The notes under the pieces: model-generated
Databases searched by the model: none
What the model saw: the letters and a program-made list of their open reading frames with translations, nothing else
Told to the model about the DNA's origin: nothing
Part shown: in pieces, positions 25,093 through 34,247 of the stretch
Numbering within the stretch: position 1 is the stretch's first letter
Layout of the letters: each line of letters opens with the position of its first letter
Program-made: the position numbers and the translations under genes
NCBI RefSeq assembly: GCF_003841465.1
Contig: NZ_REFZ01000009.1
Location: forward strand, 107,426-171,425
Length of the DNA: 64,000 bases
DNA from: Natrarchaeobius oligotrophus
Lineage (GTDB): Archaea > Halobacteriota > Halobacteria > Halobacteriales > Natrialbaceae
Reading direction: 5' to 3'

Positions 25093-26817
25093 ATGACAGA
25101 GACAACTGTTTCAGTCGAGACGGCCGCCGAAGGCATCCTCGAGGCGCTCAACCTCAACGGGATCGACTACGTGTTCGGTTCGCCGGGCTCGGACGACGTC
25201 CCGTTCTGGAATCACCTCGAGCAGTTCGAAGACGAGGGGCGAACGCCCGGATACGTCCAGTGTCGCCACGAAAAATTGGCGGTCGACATGGCGCGCGGAT
25301 ACGCGATGATGACCGGGGATCCGCAGGTCGTCAAACTCCACGTGACGGTCGGCCCGCTCAACGCTGCACTCGGTATCTGGGGTGCGTACGCGAGCGAGAC
25401 GCCGATGGTGATTCTCTCGTCGTACGTTCGAGAGCACGAAGGCGAGACTGCAGGCGGTCCGTACGACCTCGATTTCCATCAACCGGGCGGACACGAGAAC
25501 AACTTCCAGCGGTATCTCAAGTGGATGAGTTCGGTTGAGACGTCCGAAAGTATTGCTGACTACGTCGCCCGCGCCGTTCGTCTCGCGCGCTCGTCGCCCG
25601 GTGGACCAACCATGCTGACGCTCCCGAAGGAAGTCCCGTTCGAGGACGTCGGAGAACTCCGCATCTCCGCCGACGAACCCGCGGCGCCGACCGTTCCGTC
25701 ACCGGGGACGCTGTCCGAGATCGCCGAGATCCTCGAGTCGGCCGAGCGCCCGGTCGCGATCGCCGGGGGACTCGGAAGCGACCGATCAGCGGTCGAGGCA
25801 CTCGTTTCGATGGCGGAACGCCTCGAGATGGGCGTCTTCGAAACGCCGAAACTCCGCCACAGCTTCCCCATGGATCATCCGCTCTACCTCGGCAACAGCG
25901 CCTACGGCGTTCGTCACCGCGGCGACCAGGTGCTCGAAGACGCCGACGCCGTCTTCGTCGTCGATTCTCCGATTCCGTGGTATCCGCCGCGCGGGTCCGC
26001 GCCCGACGCCGACGTCGTCTTTCTCGGTACGGATCCCGTCCAGCAACGACGCGCAAACTGGGGGTATCCCGCGGACGTCGTCGCGACCGGCGATTCCGCA
26101 GCGACGCTTCCGCTGTTGCTCGATCAGCTCTCGGACGGAACTGCGGACGGCGACGGACACTGGCGGAGCCGTCACGACGAGTGGCGGGACCGATGGGCCG
26201 ACAGGGTCGATGCGGGCAGCGATACCGACGCGATCGATCCCTTCCGCGCGGCGTCGACCGTCGACGAACTCGTACCCGACGACGCGATCGTCGTCAACGA
26301 GACGATCGATCACGGCTCGTGCGTATCAAACCTAATCGACGACGGCGACGACCGGCGGTACCTCTCGCCGGAACGAGAGAACGCCGGCGGACTCGGCTCC
26401 GGACTCGGTCTGGCGCTCGGTTCCAAACTGGCCGAACCGGACCGAACTGTGACGCTGCTGACGGGCGACGGCTCGTTCAACTACAACCCCGTCCAGGCGG
26501 CGTTTGGCGCGATACAGGAACACGACCTCCCCATCCTCGTCGTCATCTTCAACAACGAGGGTTACCAGGTGATGAGCGCGGCGTTCGCCAAGGATTACCC
26601 GGACAGAATGAACGTCACCGAAACGCACGGTACGCCGATTACGCCGACGCCGGACTACGCGCTCCAGGCCGAAGCCTGGGGAGCGTTCGGCGAGACGGTG
26701 ACGGAACCCGACGACGTCCGGCCGACGCTCGAGCGGGCGCTCGAGGCCGTCGCGGCGGGCCGACCGGCGCTCGTCGATCTGCGGATGCCGTCGCGTCCGA
26801 TCGAGGATCACCCTTAA
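25093..26817 (+). CDS. TPP-dependent enzyme, benzoylformate decarboxylase/acetolactate synthase-like
   Basis: This 574-residue enzyme has three-domain ThDP architecture. The catalytic Glu is in QCRHEKLAVDMA, and the cofactor motif is LTGDGSFNYNP followed by FNNEGYQVM. The stretches GSPGSDDVPFW and KLHVTVGPLNA align with benzoylformate decarboxylase around its Ser26 and His70, residues specific to that 2-oxoacid decarboxylase. The region matching His281 reads IPWYPPRG and lacks a histidine, so the reaction may differ. A GTG at 25066 is in frame, but ATG 25093 fits the TATA box better. The aldehyde dehydrogenase gene follows 247 bases downstream, consistent with decarboxylation of a 2-oxoacid to an aldehyde that is then oxidised. 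Confidence 0.8.
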   Translation: MTETTVSVETAAEGILEALNLNGIDYVFGSPGSDDVPFWNHLEQFEDEGRTPGYVQCRHEKLAVDMARGYAMMTGDPQVVKLHVTVGPLNAALGIWGAYASETPMVILSSYVREHEGETAGGPYDLDFHQPGGHENNFQRYLKWMSSVETSESIADYVARAVRLARSSPGGPTMLTLPKEVPFEDVGELRISADEPAAPTVPSPGTLSEIAEILESAERPVAIAGGLGSDRSAVEALVSMAERLEMGVFETPKLRHSFPMDHPLYLGNSAYGVRHRGDQVLEDADAVFVVDSPIPWYPPRGSAPDADVVFLGTDPVQQRRANWGYPADVVATGDSAATLPLLLDQLSDGTADGDGHWRSRHDEWRDRWADRVDAGSDTDAIDPFRAASTVDELVPDDAIVVNETIDHGSCVSNLIDDGDDRRYLSPERENAGGLGSGLGLALGSKLAEPDRTVTLLTGDGSFNYNPVQAAFGAIQEHDLPILVVIFNNEGYQVMSAAFAKDYPDRMNVTETHGTPITPTPDYALQAEAWGAFGETVTEPDDVRPTLERALEAVAAGRPALVDLRMPSRPIEDHP

Positions 26818-27064
26818 TGGGCATGCCCGTGCGGTACAGACCCGCGTCGTGCTGTTGAGCTCGTGGTCGCCGGTCTCGATCGATCCGCTTATCTGCTGGT
26901 CGATCACGTGGTTTTCGTTGGCACGGACCTTACTTACGGGAGTATGCGCGTAAAAGAAATGCACGTAATAGATCGTCATACACACCGTGAACCGCGGCAA
27001 CTGCTATCAGTAAACGCGTGTCGCCCTCCCAAGAATACAAATAGAATGACGACAATCGGATGGT

Positions 27065-28570
27065 ATGGATCTCGTCGAGATCGATCGAAGTGACCACGCT
27101 TCGGAGACGGAGCTGACGCCGGAATCGGGTTGGGAACATTGCTACATCGACGGCGAGTGGGTGCCGGCCGGCGATCGGGACCTGATCGAGGTCGAAAATC
27201 CTGCCACCGGTGAGACGATCGCGAGGGTTCCCGCTGCGACCACCGACGACGTCGACGCCGCGTACGAGGCGGCCGCATCAGCGCAGGCCGAGTGGGCCGA
27301 CACGCTCCCCCAGGAGCGAGCCGAGGTTCTCGGGAAGATCAGCCACCTGATGGGCGAGTACGCGGAGGATCTCACCCACTTGATCGCCATCGAAGCCGGC
27401 GGGGTACAACTCAAAGGCGAAGTCGAGGTCGAAGTCACCCAGGGAATGATTCAGGTCAGCAGCGGATTGCCGTTCAAGGCGAGCGGTGATCAGCACGACT
27501 CGGTCATCCCGGGACGGGAGAATCTCGTCGTCCGAGAGCCGGTCGGCGTCGTCGGGATCATCACTCCCTGGAACTATCCGCTGAATCTCGCGCTCCGAGC
27601 CGTCATTCCGGCGATCGCGCTCGGAAACGCCGTCGTCCTGAAACCCGACGAACACACGCCGGTCGTCGGCGGGCTCGCGATCGCCGCGCTGCTCGAGGAG
27701 GCGGGCGTTCCGCCGGGACTGTTCAACGTCGTCACCGGCCGCGGCTCGGAGATCGGCGATCACTTCTCGTCGCATCCGACGCCCTCGGTCGTCTCCTTTA
27801 CCGGCTCGACGGCGGTCGGTCGACGGGTCGCGAAAAACGCCGCCGAGCAGCTCCACCTGCCACAGCTCGAACTGGGCGGTAACTGCCCGCACGTGGTTAC
27901 GGAGCAGGCCGACCTCGACCTCGCGGTCGACGCCGCGATGCTCGGAACCTTCATCAATCAGGGCCAGGGCTGCATCTCGATCAACCGCCACCTCGTCCAC
28001 GAGTCGCTGTACGACGACTACGTCGACCAACTCGCGAGCCGGGCGGCCGAACTGCCGATCGGCGATCCGCGCGATCCCGACGTCGTAATCGGTCCCATCA
28101 GTTACGAGGAGCAACACGCGACCGTCGGCGAGTTCCTCGAGCGAACGATAGCGGAGGGTGCCACCGTCGAGACCGGCGGAACTGCCGAGTGGCCGTACAT
28201 CGAACCGACGGTCCTCTCGGGCGTCACCAACGAGATGTCCGCGGCGTGTAACGAGCACTTCGGCCCGATCGCGCCGGTCATCCCGTTCGAAACCGACGAC
28301 GAAGCGGTCGAACTGGCGAACGATACCGAGTACGGACTCGCCGCGTCCGTTCACTCGCGCGACCTGGGTCACGCACGCGACATCGCCGATCGGATCGACG
28401 CGGGAATGGTCCACATCAACGATCAGCCGACGAACGACGAGCCCCACATGCCCTTCGGTGGGACGAAGGCGTCCGGCCTCGGTCGATTCAACGACCGCTG
28501 GGTCATGGACGAGTACACCGAACCCAAGTGGATCTCGGTCCAGCGGGAAGATCGGGACTATCCGCTTTAA
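27065..28570 (+). CDS. Aldehyde dehydrogenase (benzaldehyde/semialdehyde type)
   Basis: This 501-residue NAD(P)-dependent aldehyde dehydrogenase has the Asn in ITPWNYPLN, the Glu in LELGGNCPH and the nucleophilic Cys in NQGQGCISINR. The overall features (FTGSTAVGRRVA, MPFGGTKASGLGR) fit the benzaldehyde/vanillin dehydrogenase subgroup, though semialdehyde dehydrogenases are close relatives. It follows the benzoylformate-decarboxylase-like gene and could oxidise its aldehyde product; another possibility is a ring-fission semialdehyde. An A/T-rich box (ATACAAATAGAATG) lies about 25 bases before the ATG, so it has its own promoter. Confidence 0.9.
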   Translation: MDLVEIDRSDHASETELTPESGWEHCYIDGEWVPAGDRDLIEVENPATGETIARVPAATTDDVDAAYEAAASAQAEWADTLPQERAEVLGKISHLMGEYAEDLTHLIAIEAGGVQLKGEVEVEVTQGMIQVSSGLPFKASGDQHDSVIPGRENLVVREPVGVVGIITPWNYPLNLALRAVIPAIALGNAVVLKPDEHTPVVGGLAIAALLEEAGVPPGLFNVVTGRGSEIGDHFSSHPTPSVVSFTGSTAVGRRVAKNAAEQLHLPQLELGGNCPHVVTEQADLDLAVDAAMLGTFINQGQGCISINRHLVHESLYDDYVDQLASRAAELPIGDPRDPDVVIGPISYEEQHATVGEFLERTIAEGATVETGGTAEWPYIEPTVLSGVTNEMSAACNEHFGPIAPVIPFETDDEAVELANDTEYGLAASVHSRDLGHARDIADRIDAGMVHINDQPTNDEPHMPFGGTKASGLGRFNDRWVMDEYTEPKWISVQREDRDYPL

Positions 28571-28591
28571 CCGAGCCGACCGCACCTCTAG

Positions 28592-28631
28592 GATATCAAA
28601 TAGAAATGTTTATTTGATCGCTGTTGATATC
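28592..28631. promoter_or_regulatory. Nested inverted repeats before the symporter operon
   Basis: Two inverted repeats interlock here: ATCAAATA (28595-28602) with TATTTGAT (28611-28618), and an outer GATATCAA (28592-28599) with TTGATATC (28624-28631). The A/T-rich character fits an operator or TATA region for the DUF3311/SSS operon starting at 28698. Termination after the aldehyde dehydrogenase, which ends 21 bases earlier, is the alternative. Confidence 0.45.
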
Positions 28632-28697
28632 TTTTCCCGTTGTATGGTAGCACAATCCACAGGGTGGTGCCATACCGAGACATCGAGGTGATTACCC

Positions 28698-28946
28698 ATG
28701 GGAACGATGCAATCGACGACGACGGAGCAAAGTTCGACGGAACGACGACTGCGAGCGATACTCCCCATCGCGTGCGTGATCCTGTTTTTTCTCCCGGCGA
28801 TCGGGCATTATACGGGCGGGATCTTCGCGATGCGAATCGCCGGCGTGGAACTCGCACTCTTTCTGGGATGGATCTCGCTGATCATCATCCCAGCCGCCTG
28901 CGTCGCGTACGTATACACGTTCGAAGCCAACGGTGAGAAGGCATGA
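28698..28946 (+). CDS. Small two-helix membrane protein, DUF3311-like
   Basis: This 82-residue protein has a hydrophilic N-terminus and two transmembrane segments (residues about 19-38 and 47-73). Proteins of this size and pattern (DUF3311) are typically encoded directly before sodium:solute symporters, as here, where the two genes overlap by four bases (ATGA). It is probably an accessory subunit of the symporter in the membrane. An internal ATG four codons in is an alternative start. Confidence 0.75.
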   Translation: MGTMQSTTTEQSSTERRLRAILPIACVILFFLPAIGHYTGGIFAMRIAGVELALFLGWISLIIIPAACVAYVYTFEANGEKA

Positions 28947-30358
28947 GTTTACTTTCAACCGAGTTCATCATCGTTGCGCTCTACCTCCTGGTGATGGTCG
29001 GCATCGGCGTCTTCTACAGCAGTCGGGCCAGCGACCGAACCGGGTTCCTGGTGGCCGACAGGAGCATCGGTGCCATTCTCGGCGGCGGCGCGATCGCCGT
29101 CACCTATACGACGGCGTCGTCGGTACTGGCTCTCACCGGCTTCGCCGTCCTCGTCGGTATTTCGTATGCGATCCTGGCGTCGATCGGGACCGTTCTGGCG
29201 TTTCTCATCGCGATGTTCTGGCTGGGCCCGAGACTACGGGAAGTCGACGCTGAGACGCTTCCCGAGTACTTCGACATTCGATTCGGCGACGCCTCGAAGA
29301 AGATGAGCGCGCTGATCATCGGGATCATCTACACCGTCTACCTGGTTGCCCAGCTGACCGGCGGTGCGTTCATCGCGACGTTCCTCCTGGACGTCAGCCA
29401 CGGACAGGCGGTCATCCTCATTGCAGCCGCGATGATCGTCTACACGTTCCTCGGTGGCATGTACTCGATCACCGTGACGAGTTTCATCCAGTACTGCATG
29501 GTGATGGTCAGCATCATCATCGTCGCCGCGCTCAGCCTCAGCGAGGTCGGCGGGAGCGTGGCCGCGTGGGGTTCGTTCGTCAGCACGGTCAACTCCGGCA
29601 GCGAAATCTACTGGACGAACGCCGGCGGCGGACTGCTGTTCGGAATGTCGTTCGGTCTGATCATCTTCCTCGAGACGACGGCCCGCCCGGACGTGCTCTT
29701 CCGATACTTCGCCCTGCGCGACGTCGTGACGGCCCGGAAGACGGCCGCGGTGGGAATGCTCGCCGCCGGTATCTTCTATTTCGTGATGGCGATCCCGGCT
29801 GCGGGATTCATCGGCATGGAACTGGAGATGGTCGACGACAATCCCGACACGGCGTTTCTGGTACTGACCGAGACCATCGTCGGGAGCGAGATCCTCGTCG
29901 GGCTGATATTCGCCTCCGTTCTGGCTGCAGCGATGTCGTCCGCTGACGCCATGCTCGTCAACGCGTCCTCTGCGTGGGTCCACGACATCGGTGGGGACTA
30001 CCTCCCCGAAGAGCACCAGACCGACAGGCGGATGACGCTCTACCTCCGCATCGTGACCGTTCTCATCGGGATCGTCGCGGTCGCGTTCGCCTTCGAGCCG
30101 CCGGGGCTGATCCTCGAGATCGTTATCGTCGCGTTCGCGCTCTTCGCCGGCGCGTTCGTCACCCCCCTGATGATGTCGATAATCTTCGACAAGAGTTCGG
30201 ATTACGCGGCTGCCGGTGCAATGTTGCTCGGAATGCTCGCCGCGGGAATCTCACATCCGTCCACGCCGCTTCTGGCCGTTCCGGAGGATCCGATCGCCGG
30301 CGGCGTCGGCGTCGTCGTCGCGATCGTCGCGTTCCTCGTCATCTCGACGCTCGACTGA
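28943..30358 (+). CDS. Sodium:solute symporter (SSS family)
   Basis: This 471-residue protein has about 13 hydrophobic helices. The SSS marks include LVADRSIGAILGGGAIAVTY after the first helix, the LPEYFDIRFGD cytoplasmic loop and SVLAAAMSSADAMLVNASS with the Na+-binding serines of helix 8. It resembles pantothenate/proline-type symporters; the solute is unknown, but organic acids are common for DUF3311-partnered members. It is translationally coupled to the small membrane protein. It ends 76 bases before a branched-chain-type binding protein that has its own TATA-like box, so the two are separate transport units. Confidence 0.9.
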   Translation: MSLLSTEFIIVALYLLVMVGIGVFYSSRASDRTGFLVADRSIGAILGGGAIAVTYTTASSVLALTGFAVLVGISYAILASIGTVLAFLIAMFWLGPRLREVDAETLPEYFDIRFGDASKKMSALIIGIIYTVYLVAQLTGGAFIATFLLDVSHGQAVILIAAAMIVYTFLGGMYSITVTSFIQYCMVMVSIIIVAALSLSEVGGSVAAWGSFVSTVNSGSEIYWTNAGGGLLFGMSFGLIIFLETTARPDVLFRYFALRDVVTARKTAAVGMLAAGIFYFVMAIPAAGFIGMELEMVDDNPDTAFLVLTETIVGSEILVGLIFASVLAAAMSSADAMLVNASSAWVHDIGGDYLPEEHQTDRRMTLYLRIVTVLIGIVAVAFAFEPPGLILEIVIVAFALFAGAFVTPLMMSIIFDKSSDYAAAGAMLLGMLAAGISHPSTPLLAVPEDPIAGGVGVVVAIVAFLVISTLD

Positions 30359-30434
30359 GCGTTCGGCGTCCTGAACTCCCTTTTCGTTGCCGGAGAACCA
30401 AACGCTTATACTTCCCTAGTCGAACCGTTTCGGC

Positions 30435-31652
30435 ATGGTTCGGAAGATTAGCAGGCGGTCAGCCCTCGGAGCAGCAGGTGCAGCGATCGGAACGACTCTC
30501 GCCGGCTGTGCCGGGGACACGGACGACGACGGCGGGGAAGCGTTCCGTCTCGGATACGCGACCTTTCAGGCTGGACCGTACGCGGTGTACGGCGAGGAGA
30601 TCATTGCGGCGGTCGAACTGCTGGTCGAGGACTGGAACGACGACGGCGGCGTCCAGGGACAGCAGATCGAGCTATCGACGGTCGACACCCGCGGAGAACC
30701 CGAAGAAGCGATTCAGGGTGCTCAGGAGCTGGTTCAACAGGAGGACGTCCACGCGATGGGACACATCGTGAGCACGCCCGAAACGCCGGCGCTCGCCGGA
30801 GTGACCAACGAGAACGAGGTCCCGCTGCAGACGTGTACGACCACCGGCGTGCAGGCGTACGACGACGTCTGTAACGATTACTTCTTCCAGGGCAACCGCC
30901 TCACGACGCCGGTCGCGAGACTCGGTGCCCCGTTCGCCGTCGAAGAACTCGGGGGCGAGGTCTTCCAGCTGAATCCCGACGATTCGTTCGGTCGATCCGT
31001 TCGCGACGACTGGCGGGAAGCGATCGAGGATGCAGGCGGCGAAGTCGTCGATAGCACGGAAGCGTCCCTCGACCAGGAGGACTTTTCGTCGCACATCTCC
31101 CAGATCCTCTCGGCGGACCCCGACTGGGTCCAGATGGGACAGTCCGGCGGCGACGCGCTGTCGTTCATGAATCAGGCGAACGAGGAGGACTTCACGTACC
31201 CGATCTACGCTCACTTGATGTTCGAGCAACTCATGATGGGCGTCGACGAGAGCTTCTTCGAAGACGCCCCCATGTACTTCACGACCGATTACACCCACAG
31301 CATCGACACGCCGGAGAACCAGGCGTTCGTCGAGTCTTTCGAGGACGAGATGGACGTCAAACCGAGCGGCGTCGCCGGCTGGGCGTACTACCACATGGAC
31401 GCGATGCTCCAGAGCATCGACGAGCAGGATTCGTTCGACGCCGATACCATCGTCGAGGGCTTCAAGGACTACGAGACGACGTCGCTCACCGGCGAGTACT
31501 CGATGCGCGGCTGTGACAATCTCGGCGCGAGTCCGATGGTGTACGCACGCTCGTCCGGCTTCGCCGACGGCATTCCCGAGTGGGACATCGTCGACGAGGT
31601 GAGCCACGACGAGGTGCTCGACGATTGCGGATCGTATGGCTGCGAGCTATAA
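30435..31652 (+). CDS. Liv-type ABC transporter substrate-binding lipoprotein (system A)
   Basis: This 405-residue protein is of the periplasmic-binding type 1 (LivK) family. The N-terminus has a Tat signal (SRRSALGAAGAAIG) ending in the lipobox LAGC, so it should be exported folded and anchored by lipid. Binding-fold motifs include LGYATFQAGPYAVYGEE and DWNDDGGVQGQQIEL. Liv-type systems of haloarchaea carry branched amino acids but also aromatic acids, amides and urea. TTATACTT (about 30408-30415) is a good TATA-like box about 25 bases before the ATG. The permease genes follow with one base between. Confidence 0.9.
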   Translation: MVRKISRRSALGAAGAAIGTTLAGCAGDTDDDGGEAFRLGYATFQAGPYAVYGEEIIAAVELLVEDWNDDGGVQGQQIELSTVDTRGEPEEAIQGAQELVQQEDVHAMGHIVSTPETPALAGVTNENEVPLQTCTTTGVQAYDDVCNDYFFQGNRLTTPVARLGAPFAVEELGGEVFQLNPDDSFGRSVRDDWREAIEDAGGEVVDSTEASLDQEDFSSHISQILSADPDWVQMGQSGGDALSFMNQANEEDFTYPIYAHLMFEQLMMGVDESFFEDAPMYFTTDYTHSIDTPENQAFVESFEDEMDVKPSGVAGWAYYHMDAMLQSIDEQDSFDADTIVEGFKDYETTSLTGEYSMRGCDNLGASPMVYARSSGFADGIPEWDIVDEVSHDEVLDDCGSYGCEL

Positions 31653-31653
31653 T

Positions 31654-32535
31654 ATGGACGATATCGTCGTAAACAGCATCAGGGCGCTCTTCAACGGGGT
31701 CTCGTACGGGATGATCCTCGTTCTGATGTCGATCGGGCTCTCGCTCGTCTTCGGGCTGATGGGCGTCGCAAACTTCGCTCACGGCGAGTTCTACGCGCTG
31801 GGCGCCTACATGGGCTTTTTCGCCTTCGGCCTCACCGGGAACTTCATCGTCGCGATGCTCGCGTCCGTGTTGGCGGTCGCTGCCGTCGGCGGCGCCATCG
31901 AAGCGACGACGATTCGTCCGCTCTACGGTCGCGATCCCCTCATCCAGATCCCAGCGACGTTCGGTCTCGCGATCGTCATGGTGGAAGTCATCAGATACGT
32001 CTGGGGATCCACGAGCCACCCGTTCCCAGTTCCGGAGTTGCTCTCGGGAACGTACCTCGTCGGCGGAATGGCGTTCTCGACGTATCGATCGTTCCTGATC
32101 GTCGCCGGAACCGCACTGACGATTCTCATGTGGCTCTTTCTTGTTCGAACGCAGTACGGGCTCGTGATCCGCGGAGCGATCTTCGACAAGGAGATGGTCG
32201 AATCGATGGGATACCGCGTCTCGCGTGCGTACACCCTCCTGTTCGGACTCGGTGCAGCGTACGCCGCGATCGCTGGCGTCCTCATCGCACCGCTGTTCGG
32301 GGTCTTCCCCGGAATGGGTACTCAGATGATTCTACTCGCGTTCATCGTCGTCATCCTCGGCGGAATGGGTAGTTTCAAGGGTCCGATTCTCGCCGGGTTA
32401 CTCATCGGCGTGCTCTTCGGGTTCGGACAGATGTTCGTCGGTGCCTGGGCCGAGGTCGTTCCGTACGCACTGATGATCCTCGTCCTCGTCTACCGGCCAC
32501 GCGGGCTGTTCGGAACCAAGGGGGTGTTCCAGTGA
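31654..32535 (+). CDS. livH: Liv-type ABC permease LivH (system A)
   Basis: This 293-residue inner-membrane permease has about eight helices and the LivH opening INSIRALFNGVSYGMILVLM-type start, followed by FGLMGVANFAHGEFYALGAY. Near the C-terminus, FIVVILGGMGSFKGP is the loop that contacts the ATPase. The start at 31654 lies one base after the binding-protein stop; an ATG 18 bases earlier overlaps that gene. It pairs with LivM, which overlaps its end by GTGA. Confidence 0.9.
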   Translation: MDDIVVNSIRALFNGVSYGMILVLMSIGLSLVFGLMGVANFAHGEFYALGAYMGFFAFGLTGNFIVAMLASVLAVAAVGGAIEATTIRPLYGRDPLIQIPATFGLAIVMVEVIRYVWGSTSHPFPVPELLSGTYLVGGMAFSTYRSFLIVAGTALTILMWLFLVRTQYGLVIRGAIFDKEMVESMGYRVSRAYTLLFGLGAAYAAIAGVLIAPLFGVFPGMGTQMILLAFIVVILGGMGSFKGPILAGLLIGVLFGFGQMFVGAWAEVVPYALMILVLVYRPRGLFGTKGVFQ

Positions 32536-33524
32536 TTCCGAACACCGTCGCCGCTGCTCGGACCGAGCTGCTGGAACGCGGATCCACGCTGGTCGATCGG
32601 TATCGGTCGGTGAGCCCGCTCGGGATACCTGGAACAGTCGGTCTCGCGCTGATCATCCTGGGTGCGGTCATCCAGCCGTTTCATCTGACGCTCCTCACGC
32701 GGATCGTCATCCTCGGCATCTTCTGTATGGCGTACGATCTGCTGTTCGGATACACCGGCGTCCTGTCGTTCGGACACGCGATGTTCTTCGGCGGCGGCGC
32801 CTACGTTACGGCAGTGACGCTCGGCGAGCTGGGTTCGGTTCCACTGCTCGGGGTGCTCCTCATCGTCGCCGTCGCGGCGATCGCGTTGAGTCTCGTCGCG
32901 GGTGCGATCGCGTTCCGGACGAAAGGCGTCTACTTCGCGATCGTGACGCTCGCGATCGGCCAGTTCATCTACCTGGTGGCGATCCGGTTACAGTACATCG
33001 GCGGCTCCTCGGGCTATCCGGTTCCCGGTCGGCCGTCGACGATACTGCCGATCGACATCAACGACCCGTACGTCTTCTACGTCATCACCGTCGTCGCGCT
33101 CGTCGCGACGTACCTGTGTTTCCGGCGGCTGCTCGATTCGCCGGTCGGCCAGGTGTTCCAGGGAATTCGCGAGAACGAACAGCGGGTTCGGATGGTGGGG
33201 TACAACGTCTTCCACTACAAGCTCCTGGTGTTCACGATTTCGGGCGTCGTGTCGGCGCTCGCTGGATCGCTCTACGCACAGTTCGTGCTCTTTGCGTCCC
33301 CGAGCAACCTCGACTGGATCATGTCCGGCGAGGTTCTGATCATGACGCTGATCGGCGGTGCAGGTACGCTCGTCGGACCGGCGCTCGGTGCTGCCTTCTT
33401 CATCCTCATCGAGGTCCTGCTCGAGCCGATCACCGGCCTCTGGTACATGTTCGTCGGGCTCGCGCTGTTGCTCGTGATCATCTTCTTGCCCCGGGGGATC
33501 GTCGGACTGGTCACCGACGACTAG
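32532..33524 (+). CDS. livM: Liv-type ABC permease LivM (system A)
   Basis: This 330-residue permease starts at a GTG overlapping the LivH stop (GTGA). It has LivM marks: YDLLFGYTGVLSFGHAMFFG near the N-terminus, the long-range GIRENEQRVRMVGYNVFHYK loop and MTLIGGAGTLVGPALGA. About ten hydrophobic segments are visible. No ATPase gene follows. The likely partners LivG and LivF are 2.8 kb downstream on the opposite strand. Confidence 0.9.
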   Translation: MIPNTVAAARTELLERGSTLVDRYRSVSPLGIPGTVGLALIILGAVIQPFHLTLLTRIVILGIFCMAYDLLFGYTGVLSFGHAMFFGGGAYVTAVTLGELGSVPLLGVLLIVAVAAIALSLVAGAIAFRTKGVYFAIVTLAIGQFIYLVAIRLQYIGGSSGYPVPGRPSTILPIDINDPYVFYVITVVALVATYLCFRRLLDSPVGQVFQGIRENEQRVRMVGYNVFHYKLLVFTISGVVSALAGSLYAQFVLFASPSNLDWIMSGEVLIMTLIGGAGTLVGPALGAAFFILIEVLLEPITGLWYMFVGLALLLVIIFLPRGIVGLVTDD

Positions 33525-34247
33525 TCCGTCGTCGTTACCTCGAGTCGTTTTTCGCCGTTTTCGGCTCGAGCGAGCCGCTCGGTGGTGGTTCGGTTTCGTC
33601 CGCAACTGCTAGAGTAGCGTTCGTGCTCTTCCCGTCGCCCGTCGACCGAGACTTCACTCCGCGTCGGCCGGCCGCACCCGAACGCTCCAGAGAACGCTAT
33701 CGCTGCGAACCGATCCGATCGAAGCGAACGTTGATCGCGCTCGTGCCCCCCTCTGACTGCTTCTCAGACACGCAAACATCCCCTCCTCGTCCGTGACGAA
33801 CGCGTTTCATACGTTCTATCGTGCCGATTTCCGGTGAGACCGGGGACGGGTCGCGGTCCCACCGGCAGTGACGTCCGATACTCCGTCTCACTGGTCGGGT
33901 CTGGCGTGTGGGGGTTCCGTCTGTCCGACGACGGTTCGCTCGACCTCGCGTCGGCTCCGTTTCGTCAACCGCCGTCGATCTTTGCACTGTCTTCGATCTA
34001 CTCGAGGTACGGTGCTGTCATCCCTCGTTCCGCCGCCTGTCCAATAGCCGCGTTCCGTCGCGGCCGTCGGCGAGTTCGCCACCCGCGTCGGACACAGACT
34101 GCTTGTCCACCACACGTGACGTTCCCTCTCCGTGTGCGATGGCGCTGGCCTATCCGCTTCTGGCGGTTCTGAAGCGACGTCCGCGAGCCACGCAAAAAAG
34201 CCGACCGCCGGTTGATACGGCGGAGTCGCTCCCGTGACCGATCTTCG
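33525..34247. other. Convergent intergenic region, no gene recognised
   Basis: About 720 bases lie between the convergent LivM and symporter genes. Reading frames here lack haloarchaeal codon bias and homology. Just after LivM, CTCGAG at 33539-33544 and 33565-33570 flank two T-runs (TTTTT and TTTT), a possible transcription terminator for the Liv operon. The remainder may be remains of a lost gene, but nothing identifiable is left. Confidence 0.4.
33539..33570 (+). terminator. Possible terminator after the system A Liv operon
   Basis: CTCGAG repeats flank a segment with T5 and T4 runs 15 bases after the LivM stop codon. T-rich tracts end transcription in archaea, so a terminator is plausible, but the stem is weak. 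Confidence 0.3.
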
